In this document: piece by piece, positions 1-8,805 of the stretch
Numbering within the stretch: the first letter of the stretch is position 1
Layout of the letters: each line of letters starts with the position of its first letter
The notes under the pieces: generated by a model
Databases searched by the model: none
The model's input: the letters and a program-made list of their open reading frames with translations, nothing else
Told to the model about the DNA's origin: nothing
Assembly (NCBI GenBank): GCA_020054095.1
Contig: JAGVMA010000046.1
Location: forward strand, 1-64,000
Length of the DNA stretch: 64,000 bases
Source: Bacteroidia bacterium
Lineage (GTDB): Bacteria; Bacteroidota; Bacteroidia; JADZBD01
Direction of reading: 5' to 3'
Position numbers and translations under genes: made by a program

Positions 1-100
1 AAAAAAAGACAAACGTATAAGCTCCTTTAGGAGCTAAACATTAATAGAAGAAAAAAAGACAAACGTATAAGCTCCTTTAGGAGCTAAACATTAATAGAAA
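1..100. repeat. Two tandem 50-bp hairpin repeats upstream of the Y1 transposase
   Basis: Bases 1-50 and 51-100 are the same 50-bp unit, differing only in the last base. Each unit holds a perfect 6-bp stem, AGCTCC-TTTA-GGAGCT, at 20-35 and 70-85, followed by TAAACATTAATAGAA. The second unit ends three bases before the transposase start. Y1 transposases recognise hairpins of this kind at element ends, or as REP repeats. The array may continue beyond the left edge of the window. The hairpin could instead act on the mRNA leader to control translation; the sequence alone does not decide. Confidence 0.85.
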
Positions 101-103
101 GAG

Positions 104-565
104 ATGCCCAACACGTACACGCAAATATATATACACATTGTTTTTGCCGTTCGTAATCGTGAAGCTTTAATAAATTCGGTATTAAAAGAAATGCTATATA
201 AGTACATATCGGGCACTATTGAAAAGCAAAATCAAAAGTTATACATCATAAATGGAATGCCCGATCACGTTCATATTTTAGTAAGCTTAAATGGCAGTTT
301 GTCAGTCGCTAATCTCGTTAAAGAAATAAAGGAACATTCTACCAAGTATATTAACGAACAAAATGTGCTGAAAGCTAAGTTTTATTGGCAAGAGGGTTAC
401 GGTGCTTTTTCTGTTTCTCAATCAGCGCTAAAAAATGTTATTGATTATATAAAAAACCAAGAGCATCATCATCTTAAAACAAATTTTATTGACGAATACA
501 AGTCGTTTTTAAAAGCATACAATATTGAGTTTAACGAAAAGTATATTTTTACAGAAATAGAGTAA
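104..565 (+). CDS. IS200/IS605-like Y1 (HUH) transposase, possibly REP-associated
   Basis: A 153-residue single-domain tyrosine transposase of the Y1_Tnp family, which cuts and joins single-stranded DNA at hairpins. The HUH metal motif is visible as His55-Val-His57 (PDHVHILV). The probable nucleophile is Tyr115 in VIDYIKNQEHHH, with Gln119 one helical turn on. Length and N-terminus (MPNTYTQIYIHIVFAVRNR) are normal for the family, so it looks intact. Two hairpin units lie immediately upstream. There is no accompanying tnpB, and the stop lies 5 bp before topoisomerase IV subunit A, so no room remains for a conventional right end outside that gene. A domesticated REP-associated (RAYT-type) transposase is therefore as likely as a mobile IS200. 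Confidence 0.9.
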   Translation: MPNTYTQIYIHIVFAVRNREALINSVLKEMLYKYISGTIEKQNQKLYIINGMPDHVHILVSLNGSLSVANLVKEIKEHSTKYINEQNVLKAKFYWQEGYGAFSVSQSALKNVIDYIKNQEHHHLKTNFIDEYKSFLKAYNIEFNEKYIFTEIE

Positions 566-570
566 TAATT

Positions 571-3177
571 ATGTCAATAGAAAAAGAAAACAACCAAGAG
601 CAAGAAGATGGGCACAACATTACCCACCTATCGGGGATGTACCAAAATTGGTTTTTAGATTACGCATCGTATGTTATTTTGGAGCGAGCTGTGCCTGCAA
701 TTAATGATGGATTAAAACCAGTGCAACGAAGAATTTTGCACAGTATGTGGGAGATGGAAGATGGACGTTACAATAAAGTTGCCAACGTAATAGGCAACAC
801 CATGAAATACCATCCGCATGGCGATGCCTCCATTGGCGATGCGCTGGTTCAAATAGGCCAAAAAGATTTATTGTTTGATACACAAGGCAACTGGGGGAAT
901 ATTTTAACAGGCGATAGCGCAGCAGCAGCACGTTATATCGAAGTGCGCTTGTCGCAGTTTGGTAAAGAAGTGGTATTTAACCCTAAAACTACCGAGTGGG
1001 GCATGAGTTACGATGGCCGTAACAAAGAACCATTAAAACTCCCGGTTAAATTTCCGCTGTTGCTTGCACAAGGAGCGGAAGGCATTGCTGTGGGCTTAGC
1101 TTGCAAAATGCTGCCACATAATTTTAATGAGTTATGTGATGCGTCAATTGCATCCTTAAAAGGACGTAAAACTGATATTCAACCCGATTTTATTACAGGC
1201 GGCTTGGCCGATTTTAGCAACTATAATGACGGATTACGAGGTGGAAAAATAAGAGTACGTGCACGCATAAGCATGCTCAATAAAAAAACATTAGTGGTTA
1301 CCGAAATTCCGTTTGGCTGCACCACCCAATCGCTTATTGATAGCATATTAGCTGCTAACGATAAAGGAAAAATTAAAGTACGCAAAGTAGAAGATAACAC
1401 TGCCGAGAATGTGGAAATTGTTATCCATCTTTCGGCAGATGTATCGCCCGATAAAACAATAGATGCACTTTATGCATTTACTGATTGCGAAGTTTCCATA
1501 TCGCCCAATGCTTGCATTATTGAAAACGATAAACCGCGTTTTGTTGGCATTAACGAAATGCTAAAAGTTTCTACGCAAAACACACTTGCGCTTCTTAAAA
1601 AAGAATTAGAAATTGAAAAACAAGAGTTAGAAGAACAATGGCATTTTTCTTCGTTAGAAAAAATATTCATAAAAGAAGAAATGTACATTGACTTTAAAAA
1701 ATATTCTAACAAAGAAGACTTATACAAGTATTTGCACGATTGTTTTAAACCGCACAAGAAAAAATTACTGCGCGAAATTACTGACAACGATTTAGAAAAG
1801 CTCACTCAAATACCTATGATTCGCATTACACGCTTTGATACAATAAAAGCCGATGAAAAAATGCGAGACATTGAAGATAAACTTGCGGTGGTAAAAAATC
1901 ATTTGGCTAATCTGGTAGAATATGCCGTTGAATACTTTAAAAATTTAAAAGCAAAATATGGTAAAGGCCGCGAACGCAAAACCGAAATACGCTCGTTTGA
2001 AACCATTGTGGCAAAACAAGTGGCAGTAGTAAACGAAAAATTGTACGTTAATCGTGATGAGGGTTTTGCCGGCACCGGCTTGCGTAAAGATGAATTTGTT
2101 TGCGATTGTTCGGATATGGATGATATTATTGCCTTTACCAGAGACGGCAAAATGAAAGTGCTAAAAATTTCGGAAAAAGCATTTTTCGGTAAAAACATTA
2201 TTCATATTGCCGTATTTAAGAAAAACGATAGCAATACAGTTTACAATATGATTTACCGCGATGGACCAAAAGGAGTTGCTATGATGAAACGCTTTTCGGT
2301 TACCGGAGTTACGCGCGATAAAGAATACGATTTAACAAAAGGCGCTGCCGGATCGGAAACACTTTATTTTTCTGCCAACCCTAATGGCGAAGCCGAAATA
2401 GTTACCGTTTTTTTAAAACCACTGCCGGGCATTCGTAAGCTGGAGTTTGTTCTTAATTTTTCTGAATTAGCTGTAAAAGGCAGAGACGTGCAAGGTAATG
2501 TGGTTACAAAATTGCCGGTGAAAAAAGTTGTTTTAAAACAAAAAGGAGTTGCCGAAATAAAAGCAGCGCGTATCTGGTTCGATGATAATGTACATCGCCT
2601 TAACGCAGATGAAAAAGGAACTTATTTGGGTGAGTTTTTGTCCGAGGATAAAATTTTATACATCACCCAAACGGGGCACTATCGTGTTTGTGGTTTTGAT
2701 TTTTCCACACATTTTGATGAAGACATTGTGCTCATCGAAAAATTTGATACCACCAAACCCGTTTCGTGTGTGTATTACGATGCCGAAAATAGATGTTACA
2801 TGGTAAAACGATTCATGATTGAAACTGCATCTAATAACAAGGTGTTAATCATCAGCGAAAGCGAGGGTTCGGCAGTAGAATTAGTAACTACTGATGCTGC
2901 TCCTGAAATAGAAATTGTGCACAAAGACAAAGGCAAGCGCAACAAGAAAATTAAACTTGCTGATTTTATTGAAGTAAAAGGATGGAAAGCAAAAGGAAAT
3001 AAACTTACCGAGGATAAAATTAAAGAAGTGAATTTGCTGAATGCGAAACCAATGCTTATGCCTAAAGAAACTGTTGCAGAAACTAAACCCGAACCGAAAA
3101 AAGAAATAAAGCCTGTCAAGGAAGAAAAGAAGAAAAAAGGCAAACCGGGAAAAGAAGAACAGGGTAGTCTGTTCTAA
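571..3177 (+). CDS. parC: DNA topoisomerase IV subunit A (GyrA/ParC family)
   Basis: An 868-residue type IIA topoisomerase A subunit that cleaves and passes duplex DNA, decatenating daughter chromosomes together with ParE. The N-terminal breakage-reunion domain carries KPVQRRIL (49-56), HPHGD (81-85) and the catalytic Arg121-Tyr122 in AAARYIEVRLS. A coiled-coil gate follows, then a beta-pinwheel-like C-terminal region from about residue 500. It ends in a Lys/Glu-rich tail. The C-terminal region lacks an obvious GyrA box, which favours topoisomerase IV over gyrase. parE would be expected upstream, beyond the window edge. The start follows the transposase stop by 5 bp, so transcription probably reads through the transposase or starts within it. 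Strong hairpins follow the stop. Confidence 0.93.
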   Translation: MSIEKENNQEQEDGHNITHLSGMYQNWFLDYASYVILERAVPAINDGLKPVQRRILHSMWEMEDGRYNKVANVIGNTMKYHPHGDASIGDALVQIGQKDLLFDTQGNWGNILTGDSAAAARYIEVRLSQFGKEVVFNPKTTEWGMSYDGRNKEPLKLPVKFPLLLAQGAEGIAVGLACKMLPHNFNELCDASIASLKGRKTDIQPDFITGGLADFSNYNDGLRGGKIRVRARISMLNKKTLVVTEIPFGCTTQSLIDSILAANDKGKIKVRKVEDNTAENVEIVIHLSADVSPDKTIDALYAFTDCEVSISPNACIIENDKPRFVGINEMLKVSTQNTLALLKKELEIEKQELEEQWHFSSLEKIFIKEEMYIDFKKYSNKEDLYKYLHDCFKPHKKKLLREITDNDLEKLTQIPMIRITRFDTIKADEKMRDIEDKLAVVKNHLANLVEYAVEYFKNLKAKYGKGRERKTEIRSFETIVAKQVAVVNEKLYVNRDEGFAGTGLRKDEFVCDCSDMDDIIAFTRDGKMKVLKISEKAFFGKNIIHIAVFKKNDSNTVYNMIYRDGPKGVAMMKRFSVTGVTRDKEYDLTKGAAGSETLYFSANPNGEAEIVTVFLKPLPGIRKLEFVLNFSELAVKGRDVQGNVVTKLPVKKVVLKQKGVAEIKAARIWFDDNVHRLNADEKGTYLGEFLSEDKILYITQTGHYRVCGFDFSTHFDEDIVLIEKFDTTKPVSCVYYDAENRCYMVKRFMIETASNNKVLIISESEGSAVELVTTDAAPEIEIVHKDKGKRNKKIKLADFIEVKGWKAKGNKLTEDKIKEVNLLNAKPMLMPKETVAETKPEPKKEIKPVKEEKKKKGKPGKEEQGSLF

Positions 3178-3206
3178 GAAAAAATTTTGGCACGATTAAT
3201 GAAATA

Positions 3207-3284
3207 ACTGCATAGCGCAGTTTTGTTTCGGTGCAAGTCCTCCCTTAGTTTCATGGGCAGTTTTTAAAACGGGGAGGGCTTGCT
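3207..3284. terminator. Two hairpins between convergent genes; probable bidirectional terminator
   Basis: A small stem AACTGC/GCAGTT (3207-3212 with 3218-3223) is followed by a T-rich run. A larger 12-bp stem pairs GCAAGTCCTCCC (3234-3245) with GGGAGGGCTTGC (3273-3284), with one G-U pair, and is followed by TATTTTTTTAAA. It lies between parC on plus and the PD40 gene on minus, so it can stop transcription from the left and probably from both sides. Confidence 0.75.
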
Positions 3285-3298
3285 ATTTTTTTAAATTT

Positions 3299-4858
3299 CT
3301 ATTTCGGTTTAACAATAATATCTCTGTTAATTTCCGGTTTAAACGAACTTTTGTCTAATACTTCTATGCTTTGCTCGTAGCTGCCGGCAGCGGTTACTTC
3401 CACAGATAATTGATACTTGCCAGGCGCCAAAATAATTACATATTTTCCTGAACTCGGATTGGGAATATAATTGCCTATCAGTTCCCCTGATTTAACATCG
3501 GTTACCGAAATAAAAACATCGCCATAGTTGTTATATTTACTTGAATCGGCAGCCAATACAAATCCTTTCAATATACTGTAATCAGGTTCTACCTCATTAA
3601 ATGTAACGCGGTAAATATCTAAATCGCCCATACCTTTGTCCATGGTAGCTGCAATGTAACCGTAGCGTCCTTTCTTTGAAATTCTGAAATTATAATTATC
3701 ATCGGGCGTGTTAATCGGGTAGCCCAAGTTTTTCACATTCACCCATTTTTGAGATGCTTCGTCCCATTCGGCTTTAAAAATATCGTAACCGCCCATGCTT
3801 GTGTGCCCACCCGAACTAAAGTACAGTGTTTTTCCATCGGGCGAAATGCTCGGAAAATCTTCGTTCATATCGGTATTTATTTCTTTTCCAAGATTTACTG
3901 CTTCGCCCCATTTGCCGCTTGGTAATTTTTTGCACACGTATAAATCTGTTCCGCCACTGCCACCATTTCTATCGCTGGCAAAGTAAAGTGTATTGCCATC
4001 GGGGCTTATGGCGGCAGCAATTTCCGATCCGTTTAGCGAGTTCACATTGTCTCCCACATTTTCGGGTTTATCAAAATTGTTGTTTTTATCGCCATAAGAA
4101 ATATAAATATCATCCACATTAGTGTAGTTGTTATAGTAGATAAGCATTACATCTCCACTCGATGAGAGGCCAACTACTTCTGCATCGCCCGATTTAGGAT
4201 TTACGGGAGAACCGATATTCTTCGCTTTGCTGAAACTGCCATCTTTTACTTTAGAAATATAAATTTTTGCACTGTAGCTTCCATCGCTTTGTTTTTCCTC
4301 GTTTATTTCCGGTCTGCGGCTGTTCACTAATAAAAAACTTTCATCGGCAGGCACAAACGGAAAATAATCGGCATAAGGTGTATTAATGTTTTTGCCCAAA
4401 TTCTCAAACGTAACATCTAACGGAAACTTCATCAGCTCTTTTGCATTGTAACAATATTGAATTTGAATTTCTGCATCCTTTAAATTTTCAGGCTTACCTT
4501 TTCCATCTTGTTTAAACTTAGTAAATGTTTTAATTGCATCATCAAAGCGGTAGCCGAATTGGTAAGCACGGCCAAGCAAGTAAAGTGCATCGGGTTCGTA
4601 TTTTGCCATGCGTGTTACAATTTCTAAATACGGAATTGCTTTCGCTTTATTTATGTTAGTGTTTAAATAACAAACAGCCACACGGTAATTGTATTTTTCG
4701 TTTTTAGGTTCTTTTTCTAAAAGTTCGAGATAGTCTTCAAGGGCATCTGCAAAATTGCGATTCATGAATTTTTCGTTTGCCGTTTTCGCATCCGCATCTT
4801 GCGCATTCGCAGAGGCGGCAGCAGTTAATAGAAGTATTAAAAAGAGTAAGCGTTTCAT
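3299..4858 (-). CDS. Secreted TPR / PD40 beta-propeller protein with C-terminal beta-sandwich
   Basis: A 519-residue exported protein of unknown role. A signal peptide (1-19, ending SANAQ) is followed by TPR-like helices at about 25-130. PD40/WD40-like blades occupy about 145-400, with repeats such as SPDGNTLYFASDRNGG and SPDGKTLYFSSGGH. A CarboxypepD_reg/CNA-B-like sandwich lies at about 430-519. This architecture resembles the first part of type IX secretion and OmpA-associated envelope proteins (PorE-like), but no OmpA peptidoglycan-binding domain is present. It is a shorter paralogue of the 949-residue protein at 34181-37030. A TACCTTTG -7 box lies just upstream. Location in the periplasm or at the outer membrane is inferred. 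Confidence 0.85.
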   Translation of the reverse strand: MKRLLFLILLLTAAASANAQDADAKTANEKFMNRNFADALEDYLELLEKEPKNEKYNYRVAVCYLNTNINKAKAIPYLEIVTRMAKYEPDALYLLGRAYQFGYRFDDAIKTFTKFKQDGKGKPENLKDAEIQIQYCYNAKELMKFPLDVTFENLGKNINTPYADYFPFVPADESFLLVNSRRPEINEEKQSDGSYSAKIYISKVKDGSFSKAKNIGSPVNPKSGDAEVVGLSSSGDVMLIYYNNYTNVDDIYISYGDKNNNFDKPENVGDNVNSLNGSEIAAAISPDGNTLYFASDRNGGSGGTDLYVCKKLPSGKWGEAVNLGKEINTDMNEDFPSISPDGKTLYFSSGGHTSMGGYDIFKAEWDEASQKWVNVKNLGYPINTPDDNYNFRISKKGRYGYIAATMDKGMGDLDIYRVTFNEVEPDYSILKGFVLAADSSKYNNYGDVFISVTDVKSGELIGNYIPNPSSGKYVIILAPGKYQLSVEVTAAGSYEQSIEVLDKSSFKPEINRDIIVKPK

Positions 4859-4876
4859 GGTTTGTTGTTATTTGTG

Positions 4877-4884
4877 CAAAGGTA
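4877..4884 (-). promoter_or_regulatory. Bacteroidota-type -7 promoter element TACCTTTG
   Basis: Read on the minus strand, the octamer is an exact match to TAnnTTTG, the -7 element used by the primary sigma factor of Bacteroidota. It sits 18 bases upstream of the PD40 gene start, implying a short leader. No clear TTTG -33 box was found at the expected spacing. Confidence 0.55.
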
Positions 4885-4930
4885 AAAAACTAAGTTAATT
4901 TCATTTTAAGTTGTTCGGCTTTCGTTCTAT

Positions 4931-5035
4931 CTATTTTTCAGGGGTTAATAACGATTGTTGTATCCGTTTTGCATACTTTACAGAGTCAATTTTTTCTTTT
5001 TGTTTTTCCATGTGAGCAGGTGTTTTGGCAGTCAT
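4931..5035 (-). CDS. 34-residue YAKRIQ-motif minigene, probably truncated by an amber codon
   Basis: The start codon overlaps the stop of the upstream aminotransferase (ATGA), suggesting translational coupling. The product begins MTAKTPAHMEKQKEKI and ends KYAKRIQQSLLTPEK before TAG. It matches the C-terminus of the TPR membrane protein at 15057-16322, which reads RYAKRIQTSLLTPEKYIEK. This linker helix usually precedes SpoIIE/PP2C-type phosphatase domains in Bacteroidota. After the TAG, the same frame continues IERKPNNLK to a TGA at 4901-4903. TAG therefore stands exactly where the homologue has Tyr, consistent with a nonsense change in a gene originally ending at 4901. Whether the short form is made or functional is unknown. 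Confidence 0.6.
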   Translation of the reverse strand: MTAKTPAHMEKQKEKIDSVKYAKRIQQSLLTPEK

Positions 5036-6201
5036 CGTAGTCGGTTTAAAATTACGTTACAAGTTTCTTTTATCTCATCTGTTGTGATGGTGAGTGGCGG
5101 TGCTAAACGCATGCTGTTTGCATTAAACAAAAACCAATCAGTAATTAATCCATCGGCAATACAATCAGCAATAATTTTTTTACAGTATGCTTCGGTTTCA
5201 AATTCAATGGCAATAAGTAAACCTTTGCTGCGTGTTTCTTTTATGCTTTTGTGTTTTAATAGCTGGAGAAATAGTTTTTCTTTTTCAGCAATTTGTTCAA
5301 TCAAATTTTCATTGATAATAAAATCGAGTGCCGCTTTTCCGGCAGCACAGCACACAGGGTGCCCGCCAAAAGTGGTTATATGCCCCAGCGGAGGATTATC
5401 GGCCAATTGCTGCATGTTCTCAATAGATGATACAAATGTGCCAAGAGGCATACCGCCTCCCAACGCTTTTGCTAAGCAAATTACATCGGGCGTAACGCCA
5501 TAATGTTCGTGAGCAAATAATTTTCCGGTGCGACCCATGCCGGTTTGTATTTCATCAAAAATGAGTAGCGCACCTGTTTCATTGCATCTTGCTCGCAGCA
5601 GTTGCAAGTAATTTTCTTGCGGATTAATTATACCAGCTTCTGCTTGTATTGGTTCCACTACAACGCATGCAGTTTTATGGGTTATAAATTTTAGATCATC
5701 AATATGGTTATAACGTATTTGTAATGTATCTGGTAATAGTGGACGATATGCGTTTTTAAAAAACTCATCGCCCATTATGCTAAGTGCGCCATGGGTGCTA
5801 CCGTGATACGCATTTTTAAAAGATATTATTTCTCTTCGTGCTGTAACACGCTTGGCAAGTTTAAGTGCACCTTCAATTGCTTCGGCCCCCGAATTGGTGA
5901 AATAAACCGATTGCAATTTTTCGGGTAAATGAGAGCAAAGCAATTCAGCAAAATTTATTTGTGCCGATTGAGCATACTCACCATAAACCATGAGGTGCGT
6001 GTGTGCATCTACCTGACTTTTTATTGCATCCGCCACCGCTTTATTCCCATGTCCCACATTGCTTACTGCAATACCAGAAATAGCATCAATATATTTTTTG
6101 CCATCGGCATCAATCAAGTAAATTCCTTCGGCTTTTACAAATTGCAAACCAACTGGATTGTTACTGGTGGGAGCCAAATACCTTTTAAATTTTTGGAGCA
6201 T
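5032..6201 (-). CDS. Class III PLP-dependent aminotransferase (acetylornithine/ornithine type)
   Basis: A 389-residue cytosolic aminotransferase of fold type I, class III. Diagnostic sites are SGAEAIEGALKLA (phosphate-binding region, about 104-116), Asp216 in IFDEIQTGMGRTGK, and the PLP-forming Lys245 in ICLAKALGGGMPLG. The family transfers an amino group between an omega-amine (ornithine, acetylornithine, GABA or related) and 2-oxoglutarate. The exact substrate cannot be read from sequence, and no arginine-biosynthesis genes flank it, so argD is not assigned. It lies 20 bp downstream of the LolD-like ATPase and overlaps the minigene by ATGA, so it is probably part of a minus-strand operon. 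Confidence 0.88.
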   Translation of the reverse strand: MLQKFKRYLAPTSNNPVGLQFVKAEGIYLIDADGKKYIDAISGIAVSNVGHGNKAVADAIKSQVDAHTHLMVYGEYAQSAQINFAELLCSHLPEKLQSVYFTNSGAEAIEGALKLAKRVTARREIISFKNAYHGSTHGALSIMGDEFFKNAYRPLLPDTLQIRYNHIDDLKFITHKTACVVVEPIQAEAGIINPQENYLQLLRARCNETGALLIFDEIQTGMGRTGKLFAHEHYGVTPDVICLAKALGGGMPLGTFVSSIENMQQLADNPPLGHITTFGGHPVCCAAGKAALDFIINENLIEQIAEKEKLFLQLLKHKSIKETRSKGLLIAIEFETEAYCKKIIADCIADGLITDWFLFNANSMRLAPPLTITTDEIKETCNVILNRLR

Positions 6202-6221
6202 CTCTGTTTCAGATTCGCATT

Positions 6222-6875
6222 TTACGATTCAATTTTTCCATCACGCATCTGTATTTTTCTGTCGGCCATGTTAGCCAATTCTTCGTTGTGTGTAACTATC
6301 ACAAATGTTTGATTTAATTTTTCGCGCAGCGATAAAAATAAATTATTCAATTCTCGGGCATTAGCCGAATCTAAATTTCCGGATGGCTCATCAGCAAAAA
6401 CTACAGATGGATTATTGATAAGCGCTCGTGCAATTGCTACACGTTGCTGTTCGCCCCCAGAAAGTTCATTGGGTTTGTGTGTCAGTCTGTTTTCGAGGCC
6501 GAGTAAGGTGAGTAGTTCTTTTGCCTTTTCTTCGGCAATTGCTTTTTTAGTTCCGGCAATAAATGCAGGCATACACACATTTTCTATTGCCGTAAACTCG
6601 GGCAACAAATGATGAAACTGGAATACAAAACCAATTTTTTGATTACGGAATACCGATAATTTTTTTGCGCTCAGCGAATTTATTTCGGTGTTACTGATGC
6701 TGATGCTGCCGCTATCTGCTTTATCTAATGTGCCGAGTATGTGAAGCAGCGTAGATTTTCCTGCGCCTGACGAACCAACGATAGCCACAATTTCGCCCGC
6801 CCGTATTTCAACATCAACGCCTTTTAGCACTTGCAGATTGCCGTATTGTTTGGTTATGTTTTTTGCGACTATCAT
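6222..6875 (-). CDS. ABC transporter ATP-binding protein, LolD/MacB-like
   Basis: A 217-residue nucleotide-binding subunit. Walker [10 protein letters not shown] is at 34-42, the Q-loop Gln at 86, the signature LSGGEQQR at 138-145 and Walker B VVFADEP at 158-164. Pattern and size match LolD, which powers release of lipoproteins from the inner membrane, or the related MacB/FtsE-type exporters. No permease is adjacent, so the partner is unknown. The reading frame is open to 6905, but the upstream part would run into a terminator stem (6898-6922). The internal ATG at 6875, giving [12 protein letters not shown], is the family-typical start. It is probably co-transcribed with the downstream aminotransferase. 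Confidence 0.9.
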   Translation of the reverse strand: MIVAKNITKQYGNLQVLKGVDVEIRAGEIVAIVGSSGAGKSTLLHILGTLDKADSGSISISNTEINSLSAKKLSVFRNQKIGFVFQFHHLLPEFTAIENVCMPAFIAGTKKAIAEEKAKELLTLLGLENRLTHKPNELSGGEQQRVAIARALINNPSVVFADEPSGNLDSANARELNNLFLSLREKLNQTFVIVTHNEELANMADRKIQMRDGKIES

Positions 6876-6897
6876 TTTAATGTAGTTAAAAATAAAA

Positions 6898-6922
6898 AAA
6901 TCCACCCGAGCTGAGTGGATTT
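6898..6922 (-). terminator. Intrinsic terminator of the lipoprotein gene at 6944-7777
   Basis: An 8-bp perfect stem, AAATCCAC (6898-6905) with GTGGATTT (6915-6922), has a 9-base loop. Read on the minus strand it is followed by a T-run. It lies between the lipoprotein gene and the LolD-like gene, whose start it helps to fix at 6875. Confidence 0.8.
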
Positions 6923-6943
6923 CTTTTTATTGAAATTAACGGA

Positions 6944-7777
6944 TTACAATACTTTGCTCCTTAAATCGGTTATTGCTTTGCGCAATGCATCTAAATCGGC
7001 AGGGCCAAAAGTTGGTTTATTAGCAGCGTTAAAAGCCGGCTCAAATGGTTTTAACTCTGCTGCAAATTTGTCAATATCGGCATTGCCCTTATAAGCAGTA
7101 AGTAATTCTTTAATGTAGTTTACCGTGTAAGCGTGCTCATACAAATCGTGGTAAAGTCCTTTTGCTTTAGGGTCGTCCTTTTTAATGTTAATGTTTTCGG
7201 CAGCTACATAAATTCCTTCTATCCATCCGCCACAAATCATAAGCACTGCTAATTGTGTACGTTGGTTCGATTGCATATTGCGTTCTGCTTTATCGTAAGC
7301 TTTGTTTATCATCATGTCAAGCGTATCAGATTTGCCTAAACTGCTCAATAATTGTTTTACAAATTCAGGATCGAATGATGAACCAATGCCCAAATCATTT
7401 GCAAGTTTTGATAAGCCATTTAGGTATTCTAAAGCATCTTGTGTTTGGTTATAAGCACAAGCAAAACCTAAATCGGCACCAAAAGCGCCAAGTCCCATTG
7501 CTTTACCATAGTTGCCCGAAAAACCACTTGCTTTAGATGATGATAGCATGCTTGATTTATTGTAAGATAGTCCGGCAGCAGCAAATTTTTTGCCTAATAC
7601 CGATGGTTGCGGAATTTTTGCACGAATGGTTGCCATATCGGCTAATACTTCGCCTTTCACAGTGTCTTTTGTGTCTTCACGGTCGGTTAAAAATTCGTTT
7701 TGCTCGGCAGCACCGCAGCTCATTAATACAAGTGCAATTGCCGCTGCTAATACAGTAAGTGTTTTTAAGTTTTTCAT
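6944..7777 (-). CDS. Predicted lipoprotein of unknown function
   Basis: A 277-residue protein with a lipoprotein signal peptide. Hydrophobic residues 9-20 are followed by the lipobox LMSC, with Cys21 the probable lipidated residue, so it should be anchored in an outer or inner membrane. The rest is mainly helical and soluble, rich in Ala, Lys and Leu. I do not recognise a domain. It has its own terminator downstream and lies 71 bp after accA, so it may be a separate transcript. No function is proposed. Confidence 0.8.
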   Translation of the reverse strand: MKNLKTLTVLAAAIALVLMSCGAAEQNEFLTDREDTKDTVKGEVLADMATIRAKIPQPSVLGKKFAAAGLSYNKSSMLSSSKASGFSGNYGKAMGLGAFGADLGFACAYNQTQDALEYLNGLSKLANDLGIGSSFDPEFVKQLLSSLGKSDTLDMMINKAYDKAERNMQSNQRTQLAVLMICGGWIEGIYVAAENINIKKDDPKAKGLYHDLYEHAYTVNYIKELLTAYKGNADIDKFAAELKPFEPAFNAANKPTFGPADLDALRKAITDLRSKVL

Positions 7778-7848
7778 AGATTGATTTTAAGAGTGTGCAA
7801 ATTAAAATAATATCGGTGTTAGTTCAAAAATAATGTTTTAAATAATTT

Positions 7849-8805
7849 TTAACCTTCGTTAACTACTCCCATCGCACAAAATTTATCAATGCGCTGTTTT
7901 ATGAGTTCGGCAGTTGGCAGTTTGCTAAGTTCCCCAATGTGTTTGAGGATGGTTTGTTTAACGGTTTCAAATATTTCTTGTTGGTTAACGTGTGCTCCAC
8001 CTAATGGTTCGGGCACTATGCCATCAATAAGTTTGTTGCCAAACATATCGTTAGGAGTAAGTTTCAAAGCTTCGGCAGCTTTTTCCTTGTGTTCCCAACT
8101 GCGCCATAAAATAGATGAGCACGATTCGGGTGATATTACCGAATACCATGTGTATTCAAGCATCAATACTTTATCGCCAATGCCAATGCCCAGCGCACCG
8201 CCCGATGCCCCTTCGCCTATTATGATACAGATAACAGGCACTTTTAGCTTTGCCATTTCAAATAAATTACGAGCTATCGCTTCGCCTTGCCCACGCTCTT
8301 CGGCCTCTATGCCCGGAAATGCACCCGGAGTATCAATAAGCGTAACAATGGGCTTGTTAAATTTCTCGGCTAATTTCATCAGGCGTAGTGCTTTGCGGTA
8401 ACCTTCGGGGTTAGCCATCCCAAAATTGCGAAGCTGCCTCATTTTAGTATTTATACCTTTTTGATGCCCGATAAACATCATTGTTTTTCCGTTCACCTCG
8501 CCAAAACCGCCAACTATTGCTTTGTCATCTTTAACGGTGCGATCGCCATGCAATTCCATAAAACTGCCATTGGTGATGTAATCAATATATGCTAAAGAAT
8601 AAGGCCTATCGGGGTGGCGCGATACCTGAACACGCTGCCAGGCAGTAAGTTTGCCATAAATATCTTTGCGTGCCTCGGCTATTTTCGTTTCAATTTCCGA
8701 AACCGTTTTACTTACGTCTACTTTGGTTTTTTCGCCCGATTTTTTAACTTTTTCAAGTTCCTCTATCAGTTCTTGTATAGGTTTTTCAAAATCTAAAAAA
8801 TTCAT
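7849..8805 (-). CDS. accA: Acetyl-CoA carboxylase carboxyltransferase subunit alpha
   Basis: A 318-residue cytosolic subunit which, with AccD, transfers the carboxyl group from biotin-BCCP to acetyl-CoA to make malonyl-CoA, the first step of fatty acid synthesis. The N-terminal helical arm ([18 protein letters not shown]) and the crotonase-fold core are typical. [21 protein letters not shown] and [16 protein letters not shown], which form the CoA/biotin oxyanion sites, are present. Length is normal for AccA and start and end fit the family. It is divergent from bamD, with 152 bp between the starts. accD and accBC are not in the window. Confidence 0.96.
   Translation of the reverse strand: MNFLDFEKPIQELIEELEKVKKSGEKTKVDVSKTVSEIETKIAEARKDIYGKLTAWQRVQVSRHPDRPYSLAYIDYITNGSFMELHGDRTVKDDKAIVGGFGEVNGKTMMFIGHQKGINTKMRQLRNFGMANPEGYRKALRLMKLAEKFNKPIVTLIDTPGAFPGIEAEERGQGEAIARNLFEMAKLKVPVICIIIGEGASGGALGIGIGDKVLMLEYTWYSVISPESCSSILWRSWEHKEKAAEALKLTPNDMFGNKLIDGIVPEPLGGAHVNQQEIFETVKQTILKHIGELSKLPTAELIKQRIDKFCAMGVVNEG

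Noticed and set aside
1-100. CRISPR-like repeats at the left edge
   Set aside because: Only two contiguous copies without spacers; the internal hairpin and adjoining Y1 transposase explain them better.
701-3143. Long open frames on the minus strand opposite parC
   Set aside because: They lie entirely inside a well-conserved gene on plus and show no protein family features, so they are by-products of codon bias.
3181-3298. Riboswitch-like structured RNA between parC and the PD40 gene
   Set aside because: The two hairpins are simple stems with T-runs between convergent genes, better explained as terminators.
4955-5503. Plus-strand frame of 182 codons over the aminotransferase and minigene
   Set aside because: It is antisense to the conserved aminotransferase C-terminus and has no recognisable protein motif; the minus-strand frames explain the sequence.
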